A DNA stretch of 64,000 nucleotides from the NCBI GenBank assembly GCA_021234155.1, contig JAJEKV010000008.1:11090740-11154739 (forward strand). Direction: 5' to 3'. Every line of letters begins with the position of its first letter. Within the stretch, counting starts at the first letter, position 1. The stretch comes from Isoetes taiwanensis (Eukaryota; Streptophyta; Lycopodiopsida; Isoetales; Isoetaceae). The position numbers and the translations under genes are program-made. A model generated the notes under the pieces. It had not been told where the DNA came from, did no database searches, and saw only the letters and a list, made by a program, of their open reading frames with translations. Below are positions 21,194-31,744 of this stretch, piece after piece.

Positions 21194-24100
21194 TCATGGG
21201 TTAATGTAATCGTCTGCATCCACATTCGCACTACTATCACCTGCTGGCCCAGGAGCGGGGGGCAGGTACTGATTAATGTCTGGTACCTCTTCACCTTCAC
21301 GCGGTTCTTCTACCCCCATCCAAAGGTCCATTTCACGTTGTGTTTGGGCGATGAAGCATTCCATCCCTCCCGCGAGCAACCATAGGTGGCAAGGGAGGCA
21401 TGCGTGATTGCATGTTGAGCATTGCATCGGGCGCTCACGGTATAATATATCCATCATTTGATGGACAGAACCTCACGCCCATCATCCAATCCAACAAACA
21501 TCTCAAATGCAGACGATGTCCACACCCTAAGGCATACCAACCAACTTGGGTCAGATTTTCCGCACATACTTGACAATATCTAAAGTCTCCGTTCTTTACA
21601 TCATCCCACTGACTGTCATATAGGTATTCGGGGAGGGAGGTATGAAATACCCCTCGCTCCTTGGAGACTCTAAGGGGATCAGAATCTAAAACTCTTGATA
21701 TTGTGCGATATGGTCATTGTCTATTCTCAACACCGTATTTTCCCTACCCAAAGCCGCAAAGTTGATTCTTTGTGTCTAGTAATTCTGCGACCATCTTGTC
21801 ATAAGCATTTGCACGATCTTTTAAGCGACGTTTTCCTCCTCGACAAAGTGAGGTTTTAGACTTCTTTCATTCTCTAAGCGAGCCTTCAAATCTACCTCAT
21901 CATCCTTTGACCTCGCCGCTTCAACCGACGCTACCTCTAAAAGTTTTATGGCATCTTGAAGCAAATAAGTTATAGTCACGGGCTCATCACCAAGAGCGCT
22001 TCGAATCCTCCTCCAAGCTTCACTCTCTTCTTGCTGCTACCACGCCACTTCCTTGTTTCCACTTTCTCTTTGGCATAATTACGACCTCCCTCTCACAATC
22101 TCATAGTACACTTGCTTGGCAAATGTCTTACTGAATTCGTGGTTTTTTATCATTGTTCCTTTCACTTGCACCCACCTCTCCAAAGCTCTACCTCGGACTT
22201 CAGGGATCTTGCAGTCATATGCCTTATACTTACCTGCTCTCCTACTTGGCCAGTCGTCGTCAAACTGTTTGGCGTCTAAATTGGCCTCGATATCGTCAAA
22301 ATCGGCTCCATGCGGTGCAGCGGCTGGGCCCATGTCACATGCAACTCCATGCACCCTCTCGTAATTGTGACACCTTGTTTCTTGGCCACTTACGCCATTG
22401 CCCTCAACCTCAACAACTCTTTCAAGACGCATAACTCATTCATCCTAGCATGTTCCTCTGCTTTCTGTAACTGTTGTGCCCTAACCTCTGACACTGTAGG
22501 TAGGGAAGGGAATACAAACTGATCTCCTTCTCCTGGAGTTCTCAAAATAGACGGCATCTCGAAAGTCGCCTCATGTCATGTCTGTTTCACCAACATCTTC
22601 TCCCGGCGGTGAGGCGAACTTCGTTGGTTGTTCGGACATTCTTTTGGCATGGCACTAGACAAGTTGTGCAATAGTATTCCGAGCAAATAGGCTTTACGTT
22701 AAGCTGCGTGAAATAAACAACAACTCAATATGACTTACAAATTATAAAAATAAAAAAGTGCAACAAAAATAAACATAGCAATGCCAAAGATGTTTTATTA
22801 AAGTATTTTTCGCGAATTGCTCAATCAATATTTTTTGGTTGGCGCATAAGAGAACTCATAAATGGCACGCTAAAAGCGTGACTTGGTCCAAGCTTTGGTC
22901 ATTAAGATCGTCTGCGCTGACCCAACTTGAGGAATCCAATCTGATTCCGTTTGGGGTCTTGTGCAATGTGTTGGAGAGCAATTCCAAGTGCTCGCATGGT
23001 GTTGAAGAGCTGGTTCAGATCAAACTTGCGTGCCTTGTCTCCGTATTGGGGATTCGCGCATTGCTTCAAATAATCGCACATGTTTGAAACCTCACGGGTT
23101 TGTTCATTGGTACCCATGGTCTCCAAGAAAGAATGCTTGCGTGCAAAATCAGCAAGGTAATAAATAAAGTAGGCTGCCCCTAAGAGGTCAAAGTCTACCT
23201 TTGCATTCACTGTCTTCGTTCCATCTTTGTTTGGACCCCAATACAAATCATCGTGCATGTAAGGATAGGCAAGCCTTTCATTCTCAATTGCCTTTTGGCA
23301 GCGGCATCCATGTTTTTGTATGCCCACCGCTTCACTTCCACAGGCTCGCCTATTAACCGTTCTTCTCCCCGGTCCACATATACCAATATAAAACACGGGG
23401 TCCGTGCAAACCTCTCTCTTTCCCAAATTCAAAATGAAGCAAGACATTGCCAGGGTGCAAGTCCATGTGTAAATGGTGCTCTTTATGAAGCTTAAGCAAG
23501 CCGCTTAAAAATGACATAGTTAGATCACCCACTCTTTGAGCAACATATAACTCTTGCTTTTTTCGTTGCTCAAGCTTATGGACGTCGACCTCGGAAAGTA
23601 GGGTTTATACCCTAGTCTCTTAAATGCATGCCTGGCAAAGTCATTATCTCCATGATTCACAAAAAGAGATGCACAAGAACCCCCATTCCAGTAGGGAAAT
23701 ATCAACCCTGTTCTTACCAACCCGGTTGTACGGCCAATGCAGCGTATGATAGACCCATGTCTAACCCGCATTTGTGATTCCCTCATGTTTTTCATCATGG
23801 CCTTTACTATATCACATCGGGCCCGGCCGTACCTAACCGCACGTCATCATTCTGAAATTTAACACAATAGGGTTCGTCTTTAAGAAAACTAGAACCCGTG
23901 ATATTGCATTTGAATACCGTTCCATATGTTCCCCGAACCAATTCTGGTCTTGTTGATTATTTGAGAGTAATCCACCATTGCAAACCATATAGTCTTGGCA
24001 TCGCCCTTTTTCTTGCTTCCCACTCTTTTATCGGTTTCACCAGGACGCTTGGCTCTAATAGTCTGTGCCAACACTTTCTTAACTAGGTGGGGGGGTTGAT

Positions 24101-24658
24101 GGGTTTCCTTTCTAAGCTTTCGATTGGTCCAAGCTGTGTTCCATTCCACAGCCTTATCTTTCAAAGACTCTCTCAAGCGCGGACTAGTTAGATTTGCTCT
24201 TTGCATGTATCATGTTTCGGTTATGCGGGATACATTGCCATCTATCCAAGCATACCTTTCAGAATCAATCTTTTCGGGTTCTAGGTCTATCATTCGAGGC
24301 CCAAAAGCTCTTCAAAGCATCTCGCATGAGACACGAGTGGAAGTCTAGCCATCCTTCTTACATTTGTGGTAATCAACTCTAACTCAGATGGGGTGGCAGC
24401 ACAGATTCGCTCACAAAGCCAATTCATTAAAGCAGGTCTTAGGTTGGACCATGGTTGTTGGGGTCTTGATCTTTTCCTTTGCATCTTAGTAGAGGGCTCG
24501 GCCTCTACATTGATGTGGGGCTCTGCTTCTACCCTAGGTCCTTCTCTAGGGCTCATGTGAGGCTCTGCTACTTGTAGTCTAAGCCCGTCTAACTCTTGTG
24601 GATTCATAACAACTTTAGAAGAAACTGTGTATAGATAGCGATATGCCAACTGTAGCAA
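21194..24658 (-). pseudogene. Protein-kinase-like gene with C-terminal RING-like motif, carried by the hAT
   Basis: On the minus strand, blocks follow kinase order. First is a basic N-terminal region (24290-24658 and 23950-24206) ending in a glycine-loop-like RIGSGN near 23940. Next is a beta-3 lysine motif YCVKFQND near 23850, then a hinge region (FPYWNGGSCASLF), and a catalytic loop HMDLHPGNVLLHF near 23440-23475. An FYIGICGPG stretch near 23385 stands where the metal-binding DFG-type motif is expected; its Asp is absent. After a helical C-lobe and a charged segment (22079-22432), a RING-like CQVC...CGHRLHLRC...C motif spans about 21450-21580 with a proline-rich end. Stops and frame changes separate the blocks (for example near 23365, 23520 and 23808), some possibly introns. 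No N-terminal start is certain. Confidence 0.6.
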
Positions 24659-25689
24659 AGCAGCATCAACACCTAAGAGTCTGAGAAAAAAAAAACCGAC
24701 TTTAGTGAATGTTAATAAGCCTTGAAATGGTTCATTAAGATTTTAGTAAACTACTAAGTTTCAAGCTTGACAGTTTTAGGCACTCTACTCAGTTCCAAGT
24801 TGAGGGTTATAGGCACTCTATAGTTTATCTAATCGAGTTTGGCCAGATTCAGGTTATATGCAATGCATTTTTCTCATTCTCTTCCACAAGTTTAACTTAT
24901 GATCTGATCCAGCTACTGACTCCATTGGGAAACTCCCTCACAGAGGTTGGCAGTCAACTCAACATATTGCATAAGACCACCTATCGAAGTCACGAATATT
25001 TAATGAAATATCGCCACTCCCTATATTAGTGTTGGACTTTTCGTCAACAACAATCGAGAAAATAGGGTATATCTCATTAAATATTCTTTCGACCGACCTT
25101 CCATAAGAGTACAACACCCACCCTTTAGCAACCGCGTGGGACCGGAAACCAACAAGCGGCGGGAGAGGGCTATACATCTAAATGGGAGGTTGACCCTAGC
25201 AATCCTCAACATCAGCAATGACACCCACCATCGACATGGCACAATTAAATGTGGCACGCCGTGGGGCAAGGGTCTTTGCCTCGACCAAGGATCACTCAGA
25301 ACTTCTAACCTAGCCAAGCATCACTCTCTACCCTAACTACTCTTGTTGTCGATGAAAGGGTAGGCAACCAAAATTTTTTCTTATTTTTATTTCTATTTCA
25401 TTATTTTTTTCCTTTATTTCTATTGCATTTTTTATTTTTTTTTTTTTTTTTTTCTTAAAAAATCAGCCTGATTCAACCATAGGTCGAGGCGCCGCCATCG
25501 CCACGCCCCCTCAATGGAGGGGGGCAAATGGGCAAGGGCCTCACTATGGAGGAACCCTAGACCTACAATTAAAAACAACGGAAAACTACCTAGGTTTGGC
25601 TAAAAACTAAGGGAAAATGAAAAAAAAAAAAGGCAAAGGGGCACGGGTTGTGGAGCGGTGGCGGTGGTTTACCTTGTTCTTGAGAAATA
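24659..25689. other. hAT interior, upstream of kinase-like gene
   Basis: No domain recognised. Contains T/A homopolymer tracts (25380-25465, 25618-25632) and short frames on both strands without motifs. It may hold the promoter and first exons of the minus-strand kinase-like gene. Confidence 0.35.
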
Positions 25690-26096
25690 ACGTAAACGCC
25701 TCGAAATATATATAGAAAACTTCGGCGTAGCGAAAAAACTGCGCCTTTACGCTGAACCGCCCTTCGCCGTAAAGTTTAAACGTAAAAAGAATGCTTACCT
25801 TGAACAAAAAAAGTTTCGCGTAGCGTTTAACCTTTATACTTCGCTACGCGAAAGAGTTTCGCGCGAAGTTTAACATTAAGGCTTTAAACTACGCCGAAGC
25901 CGGCGAGGGGATTGGCGTGGTTTAAAAACTTAGACTTAAACTACGCTGAAAAGAAAGTTCGGCGTAAAGTTTAAACGGAAGTTTTTAAACAAACTTTTTT
26001 TCCTACCGGCGGTATTAAATACAAAAAATACGTATTTTTCCCAAAAATACGTATTTTTGCACTTTATACGTCTGAAAAAATAGTTTCATACGTACA
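25690..26096. repeat. hAT right subterminal repeats
   Basis: Mirror of the left arm: CTTCGGCGTAGCG, GTTTCGCGTAGCG, TTTAAACTACGC and three ATACGTATTTTT units next to the terminus. Confidence 0.7.
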
Positions 26097-26109
26097 GAAC
26101 CTATCCCTG

Positions 26110-26117
26110 CCCGAGAA
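26110..26117. repeat. hAT target-site duplication, right copy
   Basis: CCCGAGAA, identical to 15491-15498. Confidence 0.9.
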
Positions 26118-28459
26118 TCTTGGGTATGACTCATATATTTTCCCAAGTGGCTTCATCATGATCGGATGACGACCGGGTTTGTTAGGGTGGTGAAAACCGG
26201 TTCGCACACATTTTTCCTGTCCCCATACAAATTCAAATCTGTCCCTCAAATTTGGACATAGTACTTGCAGCACATCTTCCACATTGGAGAGTTGCATTGA
26301 TGACCATATACCAACACAACACTTCTGTAACAAAGTCTTCAAGAAGAACACCGCTCGGTGCGAATATCACTTTCTTTACGCTAGTGTATGTCATTGTCAA
26401 TCCCGCTTCCAAGCGTATGTGTTCATTTGCACCAAATGTTTTTACCAACACACCATTTAAATCCAAGACAATGAGTTTATCTTTGGTGGCAAATCAATAT
26501 TTAGTACGTTGGAACATCCCGAATACCTACACAACAGGAATTACTACATGAATAAATAGATGAAGATGAAAAAGAAAAATGGGTTGAATGTGGAAACCTT
26601 TTCGTATCAGCCAGGATTCTCCGACCTAATGAGAATGAACTGGTAATCCCTACAAATGAATGCAACAAAAGAAAATCAATAATATTCAATGTTTTAATCA
26701 ACACTAAGTTGTGGCCTTCTTGCCCAACAATGCCCATACCCCTTTCCGGGGTTAGTAATGGCGGCAATCACTTGTTGAAGATCGGGCTCACCCGAAACTT
26801 GAGGGCCCGATTCTCGCATTTTCTTTGAACACACTTCGATATGTGTGGTGTCATGATTGAGGCGCTTCCTGCATCTTTTGCATAGCTACTTCTTGTTCTC
26901 TTTCTTGTAGGCTTTGAACAACTACTTTGCTATCCTCCGGCTTACCCCTCTTTGTTCTTACGCCCTTTCCTTTACGCAAATATTCAGCCAAGTTGCCCTC
27001 ATCCGATGGAATTACTCCCTCAACTTCCTTAGGTGCTTGTGTGTACAATCGGTTACGTTGTTTTTTCCATAACCGGTCTTTGTGTTTACAACGGTCTTTG
27101 TGTTTACAGCTTCTTCTATAGCTTCTTGGACGGACTTCTTGGGTGGTGGTGGTTCCTGTTGTTGCAATCAAATCGATCACAATTGATCGTACTCCTATAG
27201 GACTTTTGCGGTGTTGTGCATCTTCAAATGGCACCATTGTCCTTCTTTGAACCCTCAAGCGGTGAGACCTCAATTGCGGTGACGGATTAACACATCCTTT
27301 TTGGTGTACTATTTGAAGCACCCGCAACATGGCCAAAACCTAGCTCGTCAAATACACCCTCGGCACCTTTCCGGGCAACCATGAATACATTGTCCTCCTC
27401 TCAACAATGAACAACAAGCTATATGATACTCATGTTGGCAATTCATTGCTAAACTTAACTTTTGTAAGCTTTAGTGAATTCGGACCACATCTTAGAACAT
27501 GTATAAAATGAATCTTCCACTAGCAACTTATCTCGTATAATAGTAGAGATGCTAAATGTTGCGGGAGTATCCATTTTCAGCTTCCACAAATTGTTTATGT
27601 AGAAATGCGAGAAGTCTCGTTCTTCTTCGAGAACTTTTAACTCCTCCTCAAGTTTGAGTTTACGTTTGACCCGCTCATTAACGGATGTAGGGTTCATTGC
27701 TTTTTGTACCTTGTTCTGTGCCAAGTTTCCATCCGGACGGTCCGCTCCAAATCTTTAATTTTCGCCTCCAACTCACATGTTGGATTAAGCTTGAACTCCT
27801 CCTGTTTTGTAGCCAAATCATTTGTGGCTGTCTTAAAACTGTTTTCAGCCTCTTCCAACATCATTTTCTCGTAATTCAGAGGCCTTCTCATTGCCTTTCA
27901 GCTCACTTCCCTCTTGCTTCAGATTCTTTGTGATAAGTAAAACTGATTTTCCAATCTCTGTCTTTGCATTCTCTAAGGTTTTTATCTTTTCATCACATGC
28001 ACCGACCTCATTTGATCCATTTTGCCACCTTTGGCTTTGCCTTCATTTCAGTTTTCCTAACATGTGCTACAACATACGCCTCTGTTTTTTACTTGTCTAT
28101 TGTTGTGGTATCTTTGACATTGCACGACAAATGCAGCCCGATTTACTTTGTGTTCCTCGAGGTGCAAGTATTGATCTAGTGCAATTTTCAAACGCAAAAG
28201 CAAGGGCCAGTTGCTTTCTTACTTCTTTGTTGTGACAATTCTTGTAGATTTTTCGGCAGAGTGTTTCCAACTTCTCTTGAAGATGCTCCTTTGCACAGTG
28301 CCATTTTATCTTTCCCTTGTTCAATTTCTTTGTCCAAACAGAATCCCAATCTCGATCCGTGACATTATTTTCCAACCAAGCTTCTTCCTCGTGGGGCTTC
28401 ACCCCCGAATTGCACAGACCTCTGATGGTGTGAAAATCATCCGCGCTCCATGCCTCCAT
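26118..28459 (-). pseudogene. FCP1-like gene, N-terminal part (novel module, coiled coil, HAD motif I)
   Basis: Best start is the ATG at 28459 (MEAWSADDFHTIRGLC). Order: an N-terminal module IRGLCNSGVKP...DWDSVW...NKEVRKQLALAF (28097-28459), charged coiled-coil segments (27694-27891, 27455-27724) and a basic linker (26851-27336). Next comes KDKLIVLDLNGVLVKTF near 26480, the FCP1/NIF motif I region with the second Asp replaced by Asn as DLNG. After that come FEFVWGQEKC, the Lys-containing MMKPL, and RFSG at the hAT insertion. The remaining C-terminus is at 15160-15490. FCP1-type enzymes are HAD phosphatases, classically acting on RNA polymerase II tails; the substrate here is unknown. Frame changes between blocks may be introns or decay. 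Confidence 0.65.
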
Positions 28460-28637
28460 CGTCAACAGTGAAACACTGATCTGAGTTTTCGCGCCCAGGG
28501 GAAAAGGAGGGAGAAGGGCGTGACGGCTTCGACGTCCGCGAGTTTCAGCACTTAAAGTGCTTAAACGCTTCGCCAAAAGTTGTACCCCACTAGCGATTTT
28601 ACACCCATTTTATATTCGTTATTTTCTATAGTTACTT

Positions 28638-29556
28638 TTGATTCTAGTCATTGTGTTCATGTGGTCCTCCGATGAAGCATCTGGCTCACATAGTGCATTT
28701 GTTGGTGAGGATGTGATACACAAAACCATTATGGATTTTTTTCCAACAAATGAACAAACTAGTGGTGACGAAAATAACAATTCTGAGCATATGGGTAATG
28801 TGGACGGTGAGGCATATAAGGAAAAGACCACATATCTTCATGATGAAGCAAGCAAACCATTGTTCCCTAATGCCCGTGTTTCTCGCCTTACAACATGTAT
28901 GTTGATTCTAAATCTCCAACACAAAGTTGGTTGGAGCAACAACAGTGTGTCCGAACTTTTCAGGTATGTATAGGCAAGTTATTCTTTTGTTTCGTGTGGA
29001 TGTGGAAATTACAGAAGTATGACTATTTGATATTTTTATAGCTTGTTTGATAAGATATTACCAGATGGGCACTGTCTTCCAAAATCTAGGCGGGAAGCTA
29101 GAGAATTATTACGTTCTTTTGGCCTGGAGTATAACATCGTGCATGCATGCATTAATGATTGCGCGTTATTTTGCAAAGAATATGCAACTCAGGAATCATG
29201 TCCAAAATGCAAGGACGCACGATATGAAGAAGGTAGAAAAGCAAAGGTGGCACGAAAGGTACTACGTCACTTGCAGGATGGTGGTGGTAGTCGTGAGGGT
29301 GTTGTGGGTGTCGTTAATGATGTTGATAATGACCCAAAGTTGCATGATGCAGAAGATGAAGAACTGGCATATATTGACATCAACATTGAAGAGGAGGGTG
29401 CTTATTTGGGAGAAGATTTGCTTGAGGATGATATTAATGACCATGTTCATTTAGAGTCATCATTGGCACTTACACAAAGAGAGGAAGTTGATAAAGAAGC
29501 AACTTATGTGCTTCGATCTCTCATTAAATTCGCCAATCCACATTCTTGATCATGAT
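28638..29556 (+). pseudogene. CACTA TNP2-like transposase, downstream exons (truncated)
   Basis: Exon 28638-28962 encodes an acidic stretch and then DEASKPLFPNARVSRLT...KVGWSNNSVSELF, matching the TNP2 region before its core. An intron GTATGT...TTTATAG follows (28963-29040). Exon 29041-29556 begins LFDKILPDGHCLPKSRREAR and includes the highly typical HACINDCALFCKEYA...CPKC cysteine segment. The protein then turns into an acidic tail and stops, with an alternative acidic frame to 29700. The central catalytic part of TNP2 is absent, so this is a deletion derivative. The upstream exon lies at 9886-10206. Confidence 0.75.
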
Positions 29557-29929
29557 GAGGATTATGTTGAAGACGAAGAGATTACTGGACATGTACATGA
29601 TCATTTTGAAGCAATTAGAGGTTTGGCTCTTCGTCTATATCTAGATGATGATGAGGTGGAGGACATTGAGCATGATCTAAGTGAACAAATTGATGTCTGA
29701 TATGATTAACTAATATTTTTAATCTTATTACTATATAACTACTATGGTATAGATCATTTCATATTGAGCATTGTTTTGTCTTCCTGATCACTTTTCTTAT
29801 TCATATTGCTAAGTACCCTTCACCGTTATCTTCTCCTTCAACGGACTAGTGTTTGCATATCCACATCATTCTTGGATTCTTCGAAGGGATATCCCTTGGT
29901 GCAATACTATATCTCTAATGATGTATAAA

Positions 29930-30332
29930 AGTATTAGGCAAATGTTTTAGTGACTTAGCTATAACATTGTTTAAATTTTGTTGCAACAACCCCCTCAAAT
30001 TGCAATATAAAGTTGAAAAATGCTCCTCAAAATTCCGTCGAAATATTAGATGAAATTTTGGATTACATTTTGTCATAAGCCTTAAGAAAATGTTGCCACA
30101 ACTTTGGTATAATATTGTTCAGAAGTTGTTGCAATAATCTACTTAAGTTGCGCTAAAAGGTTGACAAAAAAGATATCATTTTTTTGACGAAATATTTGAC
30201 GCTATGCATTAGGCACAATTTTGACACAACATAAGCACTTTGTGTCAAGATAGTAGCATTTGACACAAAGATGTCACTAGACCTATGGCTTGTCACAAGG
30301 GTTGACACCATACCCCCCATCCTCTTGTAGTG
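29930..30332. repeat. CACTA right subterminal region
   Basis: Repeats of GTTGCAAC(A)A, TTGACACAA and TGTGTCAA, ending in the terminal CCATCCTCTTGTAGTG. It mirrors the motifs at 650-900. Positions 29701-29929 are AT-rich with nothing recognised. Confidence 0.65.
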
Positions 30333-30335
30333 ACA

Positions 30336-30723
30336 CCAACCAAGCTACGCACAGATGCAAGGCTTGCTGCCACAAGAGCGGCCAAGCACCAGGATACACA
30401 TGAAGAAGCAACTGCTGGCTAGTCAATCTCACCTAAAACAGAGCCCTGACCCAATCCCAGGCAGCCTACAAGTGACGGCATAAAACCAGACAATGCTCCA
30501 CAGTCTCACGATGAAGGCCACAACAAGGGCAGAGAGGGCTCACACCCGGCCTAAACTTGACCCCTTTGGGTTTGCTAAAGCATAACTCACAAGAATGGGA
30601 GCTGATACATTTTTGTATATTTTTCATGTGAAGCATGACTGTCATATATGAGAAACTCCTAGAAAGGGTTTGGCTAGTTTTTTTTATGCTTGATTTTACA
30701 TGATTTTTTTTGTGAGCCTTCAA
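30336..30723 (-). mobile_element. LINE fragment, proximal piece (zinc-binding reverse-transcriptase tail)
   Basis: The minus strand carries HSCELCFSKPKGVKF...CPCCGLHRETVEHCLVLC, the zf-RVT pattern of plant non-LTR retroelements, followed by the frame that would continue in 438-631 without the CACTA. A second copy sits in the duplicated block at 34366-34735. Confidence 0.75.
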
Positions 30724-30730
30724 AATGCCC

Positions 30731-31334
30731 TTTAATGGTCCATCACGGGACAGGTCTAGTGTTAAAGCCTAAATGTAGAGAATTTTTGAAGGCAGCTATG
30801 ATAGATTTTGATATAGCAACTTGGTCTTCCATGAACTATGTTAATGTCAATGAAGTTGTTGATGGAATAGCATCAGAACTCAAACATGACTTTGTGTTTG
30901 TGTGGGACTAGTCTCATTTCATCGAGATGCCTTTCAAGAGGCCAATTAGATGTGACAAACCATTATACATGAAACCATTGTCTAATATTTTTAGTGAATA
31001 TCCACAATATGAGGGAAAGTTCATATTGTTGGATGATAGTATTCAGAAAACATTTGCTTCTCCACCTTTCACATCTCTTTTAGTGCCTGAGTTCAATTTG
31101 GATGTAGATGATTATGTATTGAAACAGGTCCTGCCAGTGATTGAGGATGTAGCACGTGTTGATGATTTCTCTTTCATTCTTAAGCCACATTGTAGACCAG
31201 AGCAGTACACAAAGGAGGCACTCAAGATTTTGGAAACCACTGGGAGAGGAGACAACTGGATTGGTGAAGGCCTATTGCAATGGTCAGCTGCAGTGGTTAA
31301 GGGAAACCTTTCAAAATTCAGGTTACAGGGATAG
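30731..31334 (+). pseudogene. FCP1-like HAD domain remnant, copy A
   Basis: Reads LKPKCREFLKAAMIDFDIATWSS, where the second HAD motif region ends in a WSS, then DFVFVWD-stop-SHF, MKPLSNIFSEYPQ with the catalytic Lys region, and FILLDDSIQKTFASPPF with the DDS motif IV. A helical tail follows. It is homologous to 26118-26466 plus 15160-15490. Motif I (DLNG) is missing because the LINE abuts it. One in-frame TAG at about 30909 interrupts it. Confidence 0.75.
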
Positions 31335-31744
31335 ATTTCAGGAATTGATATGATTACCATGTTCACTACAGGTTTTCAAACTTCAGGACACAGGTTTAGA
31401 TGAATTCAGATCTACTTACATGTTTGCAGTGATACTTACTATATGTCGATATAGTGATATAGGGTTTACAGAGGCAGATATGCCACTGATACAGTGCTAG
31501 GCAGATATGCCTTACTACATTGATAGCTTGATATGTAATTCAGGCAGCTAAATGCCACAATTTTGTAAATTTCATTCTCAATACCAAATCAGGTTATAAG
31601 TGCCTTGCATTGCTTTCCATTGATTTCATTTCTTTCCATTGTTCTGTATATAGTTAAACTATGAACAGTATATGAATCAATACCAAATGAATAGTATTTT
31701 ACTCAATACCAAATGAACAGTAACTTTAGGCCAAGTTTGGGAGG

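Larger units (their letters stand above)
15499..26109 (+). mobile_element. hAT DNA transposon, 10,611 bp, with accessory kinase-like gene
   Basis: Termini CAGGGATAGGTTC and GAACCTATCCCTG are perfect 13-bp inverted repeats, and the 8-bp duplication CCCGAGAA is perfect. CAGGG ends with 8-bp duplications are typical of hAT elements. Subterminal arms contain many short ACGTATTTTT, GTTTAAAC and TTTCGCG(T)AAGCGAAA-like palindromes. Inside are a plus-strand hAT transposase (16320-18887), a foldback-rich stretch (19226-20950) and a minus-strand kinase/RING-like gene (24658-21194). Its length is far above typical hAT elements (a few kb). The perfect duplication suggests a relatively recent insertion, although its genes already carry frame breaks. 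Confidence 0.9.
10296..28606. mobile_element. DNA transposon carrying an SDGCSSQFK transposase-like gene and an FCP1-like phosphatase gene
   Basis: Left end GGGTGCAAAATCGGTACTGG and right end (complement) GGGTGTAAAATCGCTAGTGG form imperfect inverted repeats of about 20 bp. ATTT flanks both ends (10292-10295 and 28607-28610), suggesting a 4-bp target duplication. Total 18.3 kb, or about 7.7 kb after removing the nested hAT. Contents: a plus-strand transposase-like gene (10670-13344), a small plus-strand acidic/Ser-rich gene (13853-14460), and a minus-strand gene with an N-terminal novel module, coiled coil and FCP1-type HAD domain (28459 to 15160, split by the hAT). The same two genes, in the same convergent order, remain in the duplicated block at 30.7-32.3 kb. 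I cannot place it in a named superfamily. Confidence 0.6.
635..30332 (+). mobile_element. CACTA (En/Spm) DNA transposon, about 29.7 kb including nested insertions
   Basis: The right end reads CTCTTGTAGTG and the left end CATTACAAGAG, so the termini are inverted copies with one C-to-T change in the canonical CACTA start. The 3-bp direct repeat ACA flanks it (632-634 and 30333-30335), as expected for this superfamily. Inside both ends are subterminal repeats rich in TTGACACAA and TTGTGACA motifs. Plus-strand coding exons resembling TNP2 transposase lie at 9886-10206 and 28638-29556. About 18.3 kb of the length is a second transposon in a TNP2 intron, leaving a CACTA core near 11.4 kb. The core also holds an ABCC-transporter fragment, several MITEs and unrecognised minus-strand coding segments. 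The TNP2 core is missing, so it is non-autonomous now. Confidence 0.75.

Noticed and set aside
29047-29454. Met-rich plus-strand frame overlapping the TNP2 exon
   Set aside because: The overlapping frame 29043-29549 carries the recognisable TNP2 cysteine segment; this one is its shadow.
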